Counted from the stretch's first letter, positions 49,612 through 58,390 are shown. The stretch: DNA of 64,000 bases from an uncultured Clostridia bacterium (GCA_934631985.1 CAKTYE010000006.1:4073-68072), one strand, 5' to 3'. Translations and numbers: made by a program. Notes: generated from the sequence alone by a model not told the origin.

Positions 49612-50379
49612 ATGCCCATACCCATAACCTGGCAAATGTTTGCAATTGTCTGTCCGCTCTGCTTCCTGGCGGGCTTTGTTGACAGCGTAGCGGGCGGCGG
49701 TGGGCTGATCAGCCTGCCGGCATATTATTTAGCGGGACTTCCGCCGGTGCTGGCGGCGGGAACCAACAAGCTGTCTGCCTGCTTGGGTACGCTGGCGGCT
49801 TCCGGGCAGTTTTTGAAAGGAAAGCAGGTGGCGCTGCCTGTCGCGCTGCTGGCGGCGCTGGGCGCGTTCCCGGGCAGTTGGCTGGGAACGGCGGTGCTTC
49901 AGCGCATCCCGGAGGAGACCATTCGCGTGATGATGATCGCCGCCATCCCGGTGGTGGCGGTGGTGGTGCTGCGCAAAAACAAGTCGCTGGGCAATGCCTG
50001 CCGCGTCCCAGAAAAGCTCTATCTGCCCACGGCCTTTGGCATTGGGCTGCTGGTGGGCTTTTACGATGGACTGGTAGGGCCGGGAACGGGAACGTTCCTT
50101 ATCCTGATGTTTACCATGATCCTGGGGCTGGACGCGGTGCTGGCGAGCGGCACTGCCAAGTTGGTCAATCTGGCAAGCAACGTCGCGTCCCTCACCGAGA
50201 TGCTTCTGGCGGGCAAGGTACTGTTTGCACTGGGGCTTCCGGCGGCGGCCTGCGCCATTGCGGGCAATCTGTTGGGCGCGTCCATGACGCTGAAAAAGGG
50301 AACGGGCTTCATTCGCCGTATGCTGCTTGTCGTGCTTGCGCTGCTGCTTGCAAAAATGGTGGCAGATGTGGTATCATAA
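49612..50379 (+). CDS. TSUP family transporter (TauE/SafE, UPF0721)
   Basis: A 255-residue protein with about eight hydrophobic helices. FVDSVAGGGGLISLPAYYLAG near the start and LVGFYDGLVGPGTGTFLIL in the second half are the family signatures, one per repeat. Members export sulfite, sulfoacetate or other small anions; the substrate here is unknown. The ATG follows AGAAGG. A family A repeat lies just upstream. Confidence 0.88.
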   Translation: MPIPITWQMFAIVCPLCFLAGFVDSVAGGGGLISLPAYYLAGLPPVLAAGTNKLSACLGTLAASGQFLKGKQVALPVALLAALGAFPGSWLGTAVLQRIPEETIRVMMIAAIPVVAVVVLRKNKSLGNACRVPEKLYLPTAFGIGLLVGFYDGLVGPGTGTFLILMFTMILGLDAVLASGTAKLVNLASNVASLTEMLLAGKVLFALGLPAAACAIAGNLLGASMTLKKGTGFIRRMLLVVLALLLAKMVADVVS

Positions 50380-50411
50380 CGAATCAGCAAGGGAACGGGA
50401 GGCGTGTTTGC

Positions 50412-50798
50412 GTGGAGGAAAAGGTCGTGCTGATGCTGCCTGCACAGCGGGAATTTCTGCCGGTGATGCGCACGGCGCTGGGCGGCATTGCGCTGGTCGG
50501 CGACCTGGATGTGGACGGCCTGGACGATCTGCGTCAGGCTGCGGACGAAGCCTGTGACCTGCTGATGCACCAGGGAGCCGCCGCCGCAACACTGCGCCTG
50601 GAGGCGCAGCTGGAGGTTACCCGGCTGTGCGTGTCCCTGACGGCGGCGCTGACCAGGGAGGGCGACGCTCCCGCGCCCGAGGACTTGGAGCTTTCCCGGG
50701 CGGTGCTGGAAACGCTGATTCCCGAGGTGACGCTGCACCTGCGCCCGGATGGGCTGGTGGAGCGCATTGATCTGACGGTGCCGCGGGCCGTCCGTTGA
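50412..50798 (+). CDS. RsbW-like anti-sigma factor (GHKL ATPase), divergent
   Basis: A 128-residue protein. Its shape matches the short kinases that hold sigma-B/F-type factors: a beta-strand start, the helix DDLRQAADEACDLLMHQ at the N-box place, and a C-terminal strand pattern. The N-box asparagine that helps bind Mg-ATP is aspartate here (EACD), and G-boxes are not evident. The start is GTG after GGAGG (9-nt gap). It ends 8 nt before the sigma-factor gene, the usual rsbW-sigB order. No RsbV-type antagonist is adjacent. Confidence 0.68.
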   Translation: MEEKVVLMLPAQREFLPVMRTALGGIALVGDLDVDGLDDLRQAADEACDLLMHQGAAAATLRLEAQLEVTRLCVSLTAALTREGDAPAPEDLELSRAVLETLIPEVTLHLRPDGLVERIDLTVPRAVR

Positions 50799-50806
50799 GG
50801 TGGCCC

Positions 50807-51556
50807 ATGAACGAAACGAACGTAACGCCGCTGCTGCAGAGCTATGCGGCTACCCGCGATCCGGCTGTGCTGGAGACGCTGGTGGAGGCTTATCTGCCCC
50901 TCAGCCGTGCCATTGCCCGCAAGTTTCAGGGCCGCGGCGTGGAGGTCGAGGACCTGGAGCAGGTTGCCGCCATGGCGCTGATGAAGGCCATCGAGCGCTT
51001 TGAGCCGGAGCGGGGACTGAAATTCTCCACCTTTGCCACCCCGACCATTGCCGGGGAGGTACGCAATTACCTGCGGGACAAGGGCAGCCTGATGCGCATG
51101 CGCCGGGATGACCGCGCCCAGCTGTACAGGCTGCAAGGTGTGCGGGAAAAGCTGACCCAGCAGCTTCAGCGGGAACCCTCCCTGCGGGAGCTGGCCCATG
51201 CCATGGACATGAGCGATGAAGCGCTGCTGGCCCTGCTGGATGCGCGAAGCTCCTCCGAGGTGGTGTCCATGGACAGCCTGGTCACGGACGAGGAGGACGG
51301 GGCCACCCTGGAAAAGTTTCTGGGGGAAAGGGAGCAGGGCTTCCAGCGCGTGGAGGATCAGGACTGGCTGCGCTGGGTATTCAGCCAGATCACCCCGACC
51401 GAGCGGCAATTATTAACGCTTCGCTTTTTTGATCGGCTGGGCCAGCGGGACACCGCCAAGCGTTTGGGCGTGAGCCAGATGCAGGTCAGCCGCATGGAAC
51501 GGCGGCTGCTGGCGCGGCTGCGTCAGGCGGAGGAAGGGCCGCTGCCGACCAAATGA
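50807..51556 (+). CDS. RNA polymerase sigma factor, sigma-B/F/G type
   Basis: A 249-residue sigma-70 family protein. Region 2 has LPLSRAIARKFQGRGVEVEDLEQVAAMALMKAIERFEPERGLKF in order, with FSTFATPTIAGEVRNYLRD for the -10 recognition helix. Region 3 is LQREPSLRELAHAMDMS and region 4 is LLTLRFFDRLGQRDTAKRLGVSQMQVSRMERR. Such factors direct stress or sporulation genes. Upstream lies its presumed anti-sigma factor. No sigma-B-type promoter was recognised in front of the pair. Confidence 0.9.
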   Translation: MNETNVTPLLQSYAATRDPAVLETLVEAYLPLSRAIARKFQGRGVEVEDLEQVAAMALMKAIERFEPERGLKFSTFATPTIAGEVRNYLRDKGSLMRMRRDDRAQLYRLQGVREKLTQQLQREPSLRELAHAMDMSDEALLALLDARSSSEVVSMDSLVTDEEDGATLEKFLGEREQGFQRVEDQDWLRWVFSQITPTERQLLTLRFFDRLGQRDTAKRLGVSQMQVSRMERRLLARLRQAEEGPLPTK

Positions 51557-51631
51557 CGGCTGACAGGCTTTCGGCCCTGCGAATGCAGACGATACGTTTA
51601 TGATCCCTTGATTTTAGAGGAGTGAAAGCCC

Positions 51632-52852
51632 ATGTATCAAATGACGCCCCCCAAGCCGCCGGAAAAGAGCCGGAAGAAGCTCAGCTTTTTTCAAATGCTG
51701 CTGATCGCCATGGCGCTGGGCTTTCTGGCCTGGTATCTGTATACCACCTTTGTGCCTGCGGCCGCGACCACGGCAGTCATTGAAGCGGGTACGCTGGGCG
51801 CACGCTATTCCGGGGACGCAGTGATCGTCCGGGACGAGACCCCTTATGACGCAGAGGGCGTCACCAGCGTGGATTATATCGCCGAGGAGGGCAGCGTCGT
51901 CCGCCGTTCCGAGCAGATCTGTCAGGTATATTCCTCCGGCTACAGCACCCGTGAGAATACGGCCCTGCAGGATTATCGCGACCAGATCAAGGACTATCAG
52001 CAGACGCTGATCAGCAAGGACACCGCCGCCGACCCCAAGAAGGAACGGCTGGACAACGACGTGATCGAGATGGCGAAGGAGATTCGCCAGATGATCGCCG
52101 GGACCTCGGGCAACATGCTGAATCAGGAGCGGCTGCTCAATGCCGCCATCACCGCCCGCCAGCAGTACCTCAAGCAGAAGTACAACACCGACCAGCGGCT
52201 CAGCCGCCTGTATGACGATGAGCAGGCGCAGATGCAGCGCATTGCCAGCTGGACGAAATCCTATATTGCCACCCAGGACAGCATCGTCAGCTTCTACTCC
52301 GACGGCTATGAATACGGCCTGACCCTGAGCAGCTTCGAGGGCTTCACCCCCGCCGAGGTGCGCAGGATGTACAACGGACAGAAGCCGGAGCTTTCCACCT
52401 CGCAGAAGGGCAAGACCACCATTTACCGCACCATACAGGACGGTCAGTGGGGCGTGCTGCTGCTGGTGAAAAATTCCAACTGGACCCCCGTGGACGGGCA
52501 GACCTATGAGCTGATGCTGGAAAAATTTGAGAACACCCATGTGAATGCCACGGTGGTGTCCTCGACCCGCTCCGGCGGCGAGCTGCTGGTGCGCTTCCGC
52601 GTGGAGGCTCCCGTGGAATCGGTGCTGTACATGCGCACCTGCACTGCCGAGGTGGGCGATTACATCACCAGCCTGAAGGTACCTGCCCGTGCCATTTATA
52701 CCCAGAACGACATGCAGGGCCTGGTCATCATCAACGGCAGCAGCCAGGGCTTCATCCCCGTGAATATCCTTTTGCGGGATGGGGACGATGTTTATGTGGA
52801 GGCCATTCAGCAGGGTCTGCTTTCCGAGGGCATGACCGTGCGGCTGTTCTGA
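51632..52852 (+). CDS. HlyD-like membrane-anchored protein of the division operon
   Basis: A 406-residue protein with a cytosolic Pro/Lys start, a single membrane helix (FFQMLLIAMALGFLAWYLY), then an extracellular region. That region has biotinyl-lipoyl-like strands (YSGDAVIVRDETPYDAEGVTS), a long coiled-coil (QDYRDQIKDYQQTLIS to QQYLKQKYNTDQRL) and a beta-rich end. This resembles periplasmic adaptor (HlyD) subunits, but no exporter is adjacent. It begins the run leading into yggS and sepF, so a role in envelope or division is suggested. AGAGGAG precedes the ATG. Confidence 0.75.
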   Translation: MYQMTPPKPPEKSRKKLSFFQMLLIAMALGFLAWYLYTTFVPAAATTAVIEAGTLGARYSGDAVIVRDETPYDAEGVTSVDYIAEEGSVVRRSEQICQVYSSGYSTRENTALQDYRDQIKDYQQTLISKDTAADPKKERLDNDVIEMAKEIRQMIAGTSGNMLNQERLLNAAITARQQYLKQKYNTDQRLSRLYDDEQAQMQRIASWTKSYIATQDSIVSFYSDGYEYGLTLSSFEGFTPAEVRRMYNGQKPELSTSQKGKTTIYRTIQDGQWGVLLLVKNSNWTPVDGQTYELMLEKFENTHVNATVVSSTRSGGELLVRFRVEAPVESVLYMRTCTAEVGDYITSLKVPARAIYTQNDMQGLVIINGSSQGFIPVNILLRDGDDVYVEAIQQGLLSEGMTVRLF

Positions 52853-52889
52853 CCCAGACGAGGCTTTTTTGCAGCAAGGAGGGATGCTT

Positions 52890-53585
52890 TTGAACCCCCT
52901 CACGCAGGAGGAATTGCGCGCCCGGCTTCAAAATATACAGGCGCACATGGCGCAGGCCGCCGCGGGGCGCTATCCGGCGCCGCGTGTGCTTGCCGTGACC
53001 AAGACCCACAGTGCCGAGGAGATCCTGCCCCTGCATGCCCTCGGCCTGACGGAGATCGGTGAAAACCGTGTGCAGGAAATTCGCGAAAAATCGCCCGCCC
53101 TGAAGGACTTTTTCCAAATTCATCTCATTGGACAGTTGCAATCGAACAAGGTTAAATATATAATAGAGGATGTATGCTTGATTCATTCGCTGGACAGGCT
53201 GTCTTTAGCCATGGAGATCGACCGGCAGGCACAAAAGCATGGGCGCGTCATGCCCGTGCTGGTGCAGGTCAGTCCCGTGGGCGAGCCGCAGAAGGGCGGC
53301 ATGCTCCCGGAGGAGGTCATCCCCTTCCTGCGTCAGGTGCGTACGCTGCCCGGCCTTCATGTGGAGGGCCTGATGGCGGTGATGCCGCGCCTGACGGACA
53401 GAGAGCAGCTGGACGGCCTGTTTGCCGGCATGCGCCGTCTTTTTGAGCAGGTGCAGGCAGAAGGCATAGATGGCGTGGAGATGCGTGAGCTTTCGATGGG
53501 CATGTCCGGGGATTATGACCTGGCGGCGGCCCACGGGGCGACCATGGTACGCATCGGCTCCGCGCTGCTCGGCCCCCGGGGCTGA
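52890..53585 (+). CDS. YggS family PLP-binding homeostasis protein
   Basis: A 231-residue single-domain alanine-racemase-like barrel holding pyridoxal 5'-phosphate. PLP lysine in RVLAVTKTHSAEEIL, then GENRVQEIREKSP, HLIGQLQSNKVKY and the phosphate-binding RELSMGMSGDYDLAAAHGATMVRIGSAL region. The TTG start is chosen because GGAGG lies 7 nt before it; an ATG two codons earlier is too close. It precedes sepF, the usual arrangement in Bacillota. Confidence 0.94.
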   Translation: MNPLTQEELRARLQNIQAHMAQAAAGRYPAPRVLAVTKTHSAEEILPLHALGLTEIGENRVQEIREKSPALKDFFQIHLIGQLQSNKVKYIIEDVCLIHSLDRLSLAMEIDRQAQKHGRVMPVLVQVSPVGEPQKGGMLPEEVIPFLRQVRTLPGLHVEGLMAVMPRLTDREQLDGLFAGMRRLFEQVQAEGIDGVEMRELSMGMSGDYDLAAAHGATMVRIGSALLGPRG

Positions 53586-53611
53586 GACAAGGAAACATGG
53601 GAGGAAAACAA

Positions 53612-54706
53612 ATGTCTTGGAAGGATTTGTCGAACCGGGCCAAGGACTGGGTTCGTGAAAAGGGCGCGGAGATCTTTGCGTCCAGGGAAAAGCCCTATTC
53701 AGACCTGGGCAACGGCGGCTCCAGCGGCTACTATCCTGGGGTCGCGGCCCGTCAGGAGCGCACCCAGCGGATGCAGGCCCTGAAGGAGGAAACCGCGCGT
53801 CAGGCGGCGCAGCAGGCCGCACAGGCGGATTTCTCCGAGGGACAAAGCGCACCCATGCAGCAGGGGTACACCCAGCAGTTCCAGAACCCTCCCATGCAGC
53901 AGGGCTATACCCAGCAATTCCAGAACGCGCCGATGAACACGGGCTACACTCAGCAGTTTCAAAGCGCGCCCGTGCAGCAGGGCTACACCCAGCAGTTCCA
54001 GAATGCCCCGGTAGGCACAGGGTATACCCAGCAGTTCCCGAATTACGCGCAGGCTCCCGCTTGGAATCAGCCCCAGCCGCAGCCCGCGCCCCAACCGCAG
54101 CCTCAGCAGCAGGCCCCCGACAACATCAGCTTTATGCCGGGCAATTATGTGGACGGCAGCCGCGCCTATGTCCATGTGGAGCGCATTACCCAGCTGGTGT
54201 CCTTTCAGGCCTGCTATCGGATCATTGAGTTCATGAAGAACGGCGAAAGCGTCATCGTGAACACTGAGAGCATTCCCAACGAGGCGGAGGTCATCCGCTG
54301 CATCGACATGCTCTCCGGTGCGGCCTATACCCTGGGCTGCTCCATCACCAAGATCACCACTGTCAAGCGCGCCTACCTCATCTCGCCGCCCACGGTGCAA
54401 GTGCTGGCAGACGTGTTTATCAAGCGCATGAGCGACCGCCGCAATGAGGACGGCGCGCGCCGCCGCACGGGCCGCTATGCGGACGAGCCTTCCCGCAGCT
54501 ATGGCGAGGAGACTGCCTACAGCCCCAACGCCTATGCGCAGAGCAGCTATGGTCAGGGCGGCTATGAGCAGCCCCAGCAGATGGCTGCGGGCTACGGCAG
54601 CTACGCCCCTGCCCAGGACTTCGGGCAAACCTCCGCTTATCAGGGCGGTGCAAGCGCCTTTGGTTCCTACGGCGGGTTTGGGGGCGGCAGCTCCTACGCG
54701 CAGTAA
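53612..54706 (+). CDS. sepF: Cell division protein SepF with repeat-rich flanks
   Basis: A 364-residue protein, more than twice the usual 140-190. The N-terminal helix (MSWKDLSNRAKDWVREKGAE) is the membrane-binding part. Residues ~80-145 are five 13-residue repeats of the type PMQQGYTQQFQNA, followed by a Pro/Gln run. The SepF core lies at ~172-275 (FMPGNYVDGSRAYVHVERI, FMKNGESVIVNTESI, LSGAAYTLGCSITKITTVKRAYLI). The tail of ~85 residues is Gly/Ser/Tyr/Gln-rich. SepF polymers anchor FtsZ to the membrane. The extra regions look disordered. The ATG is fixed by GGAGG 7 nt upstream. Confidence 0.93.
   Translation: MSWKDLSNRAKDWVREKGAEIFASREKPYSDLGNGGSSGYYPGVAARQERTQRMQALKEETARQAAQQAAQADFSEGQSAPMQQGYTQQFQNPPMQQGYTQQFQNAPMNTGYTQQFQSAPVQQGYTQQFQNAPVGTGYTQQFPNYAQAPAWNQPQPQPAPQPQPQQQAPDNISFMPGNYVDGSRAYVHVERITQLVSFQACYRIIEFMKNGESVIVNTESIPNEAEVIRCIDMLSGAAYTLGCSITKITTVKRAYLISPPTVQVLADVFIKRMSDRRNEDGARRRTGRYADEPSRSYGEETAYSPNAYAQSSYGQGGYEQPQQMAAGYGSYAPAQDFGQTSAYQGGASAFGSYGGFGGGSSYAQ
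53852..54046 (+). repeat. Five tandem 39-bp repeats inside sepF
   Basis: Each unit encodes x-P-(M/V)-x-x-G-Y-T-Q-Q-F-Q/P-(N/S). Units differ mostly at third positions and at the residues after M/V, indicating selection on the protein pattern. Confidence 0.92.
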
Positions 54707-54715
54707 GGAGGATAC

Positions 54716-54994
54716 ATGATTCTCGATTGGATTTTTCGCCTGCTTTATCTGGCGCTGTGGCTGTTTGACGTGGCGCTGGTGGTCTATGTGCTGCTCAGCT
54801 GGCTTCGTCCCAGCGCCAACCGCTGGACCGAGGGCTTGCGCAAGGTGGTCGAGCCTGTGCTGACCCCCATTCGCCGGGTGCTGACAGAAAAGCTCCCGCC
54901 CCGCTGGCAGATCCTTGACTGGTCCCCGCTGGTGGCCTGGCTGCTGGTGGAGCTGGTGCGCTATCTGCTGGGGAGCCTGCAGGTGATCCTGTGA
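54716..54994 (+). CDS. YggT family membrane protein
   Basis: A 92-residue protein with two membrane helices and the central SWLRPSANRWTEGLRKVVEP, TPIRRVL and LDWSPLVAWLLVELV family motifs. Function is unclear but linked to division and osmotic tolerance in homologues. AAGGAGG precedes the ATG. Its stop overlaps the GTG start of ylmH (GTGA). Confidence 0.92.
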   Translation: MILDWIFRLLYLALWLFDVALVVYVLLSWLRPSANRWTEGLRKVVEPVLTPIRRVLTEKLPPRWQILDWSPLVAWLLVELVRYLLGSLQVIL

Positions 54995-55743
54995 AGGGTG
55001 ACGAAAACGAAGCCCTCCGCGCGCGGCTGGACGATCTGGCACGACGCGCAGGAAGGCTCTGGACGCCCCTGTGCAGCCGCTTTCTGACCCAGGAGGAACA
55101 AAGCCTTGCAAAGCGCTGCGCCGCGGAAAGCGGCGTGCTGGCGGCCTTTGACGGCGGCTGGGAGGGCGCAGAGCGGATGCAGTGCTGCTTTTATCCGGAC
55201 GGCCTGGAGCCTGTCTTTCCCGGCGTATGGCTGGAGGTCAGCTGGAACGCGAAATTCGCGACTGTGGATCACCGGGCGCTGCTGGGCAGCATTATGGCGC
55301 TGGGCATGGAGCGCGCCCTGCTGGGCGACATGGTGCTGGAGACTGACCGCGCCTATGTGCGGGCGGTTCCCGAGTTGGGCGCGCGGCTTCCCCAGGAATT
55401 GACCCGCGCGGGCAGCGCATCCGTCAGGGTGCGCCTGCTGGATACGCCCCCGGCGCTGACCCCGCCCAAGGGCATAGAGCTGCGGGATACGGTAGCCTCC
55501 CTGCGGCTGGACAGTGTGCTGGCCAGCGGCTTGAAAACCTCCCGGGCCAAGGCGGTGGAATGGATTCGCCAGGGCGCGGTGCAGGTGAATCACAGCGATG
55601 AGGAACGCACGGATCGGCAATTGGCCCCCGGCGACCTGATTTCCGTGCGCGGCTTTGGGCGCATTCGGCTGTTGGAGGTCGGCGCACCCACGCGCAAGGA
55701 TCGCATGCCCATTCTTCTGGAAATATTCGGGAAGACCCGATGA
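54991..55743 (+). CDS. YlmH-type S4-domain RNA-binding protein
   Basis: A 250-residue protein. The N-terminal ~170 residues are the YlmH domain (FLTQEEQSLAKRCAAESGV, PVFPGVWLEVSWNAKF, LGDMVLETDRAYV). A C-terminal S4 RNA-binding domain follows (LRLDSVLASGLKTSRAKAVEWI, RQGAVQVNH). YlmH homologues help rescue or process stalled ribosomal subunits. It is translationally coupled at both ends (GTG start over the yggT stop; its stop overlaps an ATG before divIVA). Confidence 0.93.
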   Translation: MKGDENEALRARLDDLARRAGRLWTPLCSRFLTQEEQSLAKRCAAESGVLAAFDGGWEGAERMQCCFYPDGLEPVFPGVWLEVSWNAKFATVDHRALLGSIMALGMERALLGDMVLETDRAYVRAVPELGARLPQELTRAGSASVRVRLLDTPPALTPPKGIELRDTVASLRLDSVLASGLKTSRAKAVEWIRQGAVQVNHSDEERTDRQLAPGDLISVRGFGRIRLLEVGAPTRKDRMPILLEIFGKTR

Positions 55744-55784
55744 ACGCTGACGCTTCGGCGCAGCTGGAAAGGAGCAGATACATC

Positions 55785-56276
55785 ATGCAGATTACCATTG
55801 AAATGATCGAGAGCAAGGAATTCAAGATCCGTCCCAAGGGATATGACCAGCAGGAGGTGGACGAGTTCCTCGACGCCATCTGCGACGAGATGGCTGCCCA
55901 GCAGGATCAGATTCAGGCCCTTCAGCAGCAGCTGATGAGCGCCCAGGCCAAGCGTCCCGCGGCTCCCGCCGCGCCCGTTGCCGCCGCCAAGCCCGTGGTG
56001 ACTCCCGACGCGACCAGCGCCCTGCAGGAGATCCTGGAGATGGCCCAGAAGGTGAAGGCCGAGACCATCGCCAACGCCGAGAAGCAGGCCGAGGAGATTC
56101 GTGCCAAGGCCCAGCAGGAGGCAGATGCGCAGCTGAAGAACCTGCAAAGCGAGCGCGACAGCCTGACCCACCAGGTGGAAGCGTTGAAGGAAGCCGCCGC
56201 GTCCTACCGCACGAAGTTCGAAGCCCTGCTGCAATCCCAGCAGGAGGCAATCGAAAAGGCTGCGGATTTGTTCTAA
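55785..56276 (+). CDS. divIVA: Cell division/polarity protein DivIVA
   Basis: A 163-residue protein. The N-terminal membrane-curvature-binding motif is present (MQITIEMIESKEFKIRPKGYDQQEVDEFLD), then a coiled-coil, an Ala/Pro-rich hinge (KRPAAPAAPVAAAKP) and a second long coiled-coil. DivIVA marks septa and poles. MQITIE is chosen: AAAGGAG lies upstream and the conserved domain begins there. An earlier ATG overlapping the ylmH stop would add 15 residues. It closes the division operon before a strong terminator. Confidence 0.93.
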   Translation: MQITIEMIESKEFKIRPKGYDQQEVDEFLDAICDEMAAQQDQIQALQQQLMSAQAKRPAAPAAPVAAAKPVVTPDATSALQEILEMAQKVKAETIANAEKQAEEIRAKAQQEADAQLKNLQSERDSLTHQVEALKEAAASYRTKFEALLQSQQEAIEKAADLF

Positions 56277-56300
56277 GGGCTCATTGAAAAAACTAAATGA

Positions 56301-56352
56301 AAAAAACTCCCCTGGCGCACAAGCTAATGCTTGTGTGCTGAGGGGAGTTTTT
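56301..56352 (+). terminator. Terminator of the division operon
   Basis: AAAAACTCCCC/GGGGAGTTTTT with an inner GCACAAGC/GCTTGTGT stem. Confidence 0.88.
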
Positions 56353-56370
56353 GATGGGAAGATTTATCGA

Positions 56371-56495
56371 TAGGGGCAGCCTGCGGGTGAGTTTATCCTC
56401 CACCAACTGCCTGGCGGCAGGCGGTCCCCCTCCTTCTGCGGAAGGAGGCAAGGGTGCGCCTTGATGCAATGCAGGGAAAGATGCAGCTTGTAAGC
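56371..56495 (+). repeat. Intergenic hairpin repeat, full copy (family B)
   Basis: CTGCCTGGCGGCAG and CCTCCTTCTGCGGAAGGAGG hairpins plus the ATGCAATGCAGGG and TTGTAAGCAT stretches shared with 40786-40915. The remaining 56496-56842 shows no gene. Confidence 0.8.
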
Positions 56496-56842
56496 ATATC
56501 CTCCTGCTCACCTTTCTCTGCGCAAAAGGCAAGATGCTGATACAGCATGCTGCTTGCAATCCCTCTCCTTCTCCCTGCAAAATTGTCATCATTCTGTCTC
56601 ACTATGTTACAGAAACGACATGATTCTATGCTACTATAATGCCAACGTTTCCTTTCTTCCAGCGTCTTCTTCCATGCGCATAGGCAGCTTTTCACCCACA
56701 CGGCAAAAGCCCTTTCCCTGCACACACGGAATCCTTTCGAAAATTTCCCTGGGGCCGTATGCTATCCTATGCGTGTCAAAAGGACATCGCTTTCCACGAA
56801 CGACGCGGGCGATAGGAAACACATAAAAGGAGCGTAGGAGTC

Positions 56843-58186
56843 ATGAAGATGAAAAAATGGACGGCTTTCCTGATGGCAATGGTGCTGTGCTGCCTGTGTG
56901 CCTGTGCGTTTGCGGATAACAACCGCGTGGTTGAGGCACAAAATTCCGTGGTGCGCATTTACACCCAGGTTTTTGCAAACAGCTCGACGCTGGGCCTTGA
57001 TAACGAGAACATCGGTGGGTATATCGGCAGCGGTATCGCGCTGGGCAAGGGCAACGAACCGGTGGATACCTTTCTGACGAATACCCATGTTGTGACCTTT
57101 TCAGAAGATGAGCAAAAAGAGTGGGCGCTCGCGTGTGCTGACGCTGCCCTGTCCACGCAGACCTCTTATTTGACGGCAAGCGAGGCCGAAAAAGAAGAGA
57201 TGGTTTTAACCGTAGCTTCAAGCATCCTCAGTGCGACACAGTTCAGCGTTGAGGTATATGTGGTGCTGGATGGCAAGGATGATATGATCCGCTGCTTCAA
57301 GGTCAGAACCTATCAAACGGAGCAGGAGCAGGGCCGCGACATCGCGATCATCGGCGCAGAAAGGGCAACGACCAAGAAAAAGGCCGCGACCTTTGCACCG
57401 CTGGGTCAGCTGAAGCAGACGGATACCGTGCATGTTATCGGCTATCCCGGCGCGTCGGATCAGGTGATCGATCAACAGTCGCTGGATTCCACCAAATGCA
57501 CCGTGACCTCCGGCGCGGTCAGCCGCATCAACATCGGCCACGACGGCACGAACGTGGTGCAGCATTCCGCACCCATGAGCGGCGGCAACTCCGGCGGCGC
57601 GCTGGTGGACGACCGCGGCTATGTGGTGGGCATGAACACCTTCACGGCGGTCAACGGCGAAAACGCCAACTACGCCATCGCGGAGGATGAGCTGATCCGC
57701 GCCATGAATGAATACAACGCCACCTATCAGTTTGCCAGCGTAACGCCGGTGTGGCTCATTGTGCTGATCGTGGTGCTGGCCCTTGCACTGATCGCAGGCG
57801 TGACGCTGCTGATCGTTCATAAGAACAGGAAGCCTGTCGCCCGTCAGGCCACGGTACCCGTGCCTGCGCCTGCGCCCGTGCAGCAGAGCCATCAGCTGGT
57901 GTGCGTGCAGGGCAACAGCAAAGGTCTGACTGTGCCGCTGACGATGGGCAGCATCGTAATCGGACGCGACGCGAAGCAATGCCGCGTGGTGATAGACGAC
58001 AACGGCGTAAGCCGTAAGCATTGCACCATTCGCTTTAATGGCAGCGTGGTCACGGTGACGGACGAGGGCTCCAGCTATGGCACCATGGTGCATGGCGGGA
58101 AGCTCCAGCCACAGATGCCCATGATGGTCAGCTGGGGTGAACCGATCTGCCTGGGGTCTGAGAAGTGCGTTTTCGTGGTGCGATGA
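56843..58186 (+). CDS. Extracellular trypsin-like protease - transmembrane - cytosolic FHA domain protein
   Basis: A 447-residue protein. The signal peptide (about 1-24) is followed by a chymotrypsin-fold domain with a complete triad: His in FLTNTHVVTF (~82), Asp in GRDIAII (~166), Ser in SGGNSGGALV (~249). One membrane helix (about 303-325) leads to a Pro/Ala linker and a C-terminal FHA domain (about 355-447: IVIGRDAKQCRVVID, GVSRKHCTI, DEGSSYGTMVHGG). FHA domains bind phosphothreonine, so cytosolic phosphorylation could be linked to proteolysis outside. It lies beside the kinase/phosphatase/FHA operon and reads towards it. AAAGGAG lies 13 nt before the ATG, with a closer AGGAG. Confidence 0.9.
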   Translation: MKMKKWTAFLMAMVLCCLCACAFADNNRVVEAQNSVVRIYTQVFANSSTLGLDNENIGGYIGSGIALGKGNEPVDTFLTNTHVVTFSEDEQKEWALACADAALSTQTSYLTASEAEKEEMVLTVASSILSATQFSVEVYVVLDGKDDMIRCFKVRTYQTEQEQGRDIAIIGAERATTKKKAATFAPLGQLKQTDTVHVIGYPGASDQVIDQQSLDSTKCTVTSGAVSRINIGHDGTNVVQHSAPMSGGNSGGALVDDRGYVVGMNTFTAVNGENANYAIAEDELIRAMNEYNATYQFASVTPVWLIVLIVVLALALIAGVTLLIVHKNRKPVARQATVPVPAPAPVQQSHQLVCVQGNSKGLTVPLTMGSIVIGRDAKQCRVVIDDNGVSRKHCTIRFNGSVVTVTDEGSSYGTMVHGGKLQPQMPMMVSWGEPICLGSEKCVFVVR

Positions 58187-58226
58187 GCGAGGGAGACGCG
58201 CACGAGAGACGGCGTGAAAATTGCAA

Positions 58227-58270
58227 GAAGCGGAGGCCATAGGGAATGTGGCCTCCGCTTTCTTTGCTTT
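58227..58270 (+). terminator. Terminator of the protease-FHA gene
   Basis: AAGCGGAGGCCA/TGGCCTCCGCTT stem followed by TCTTTGCTTT. Confidence 0.85.
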
Positions 58271-58303
58271 AAGTGGGAATGGTTTGGAAGCGAGGATAGC
58301 TAT

Positions 58304-58341
58304 GGAAAAACGAGACTGCTGTGTTTTGCATCAGTCTCGTT
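58304..58341 (-). terminator. Candidate terminator of the phosphatase operon
   Basis: On the minus strand AACGAGACTG/CAGTCTCGTT followed by TTTCC, about 100 nt past the last phosphatase gene. Confidence 0.65.
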
Positions 58342-58390
58342 GCTTGGTTATGTATGATAGCTTCTAAGGGTGATTGGGGTGCTGCGGCTT

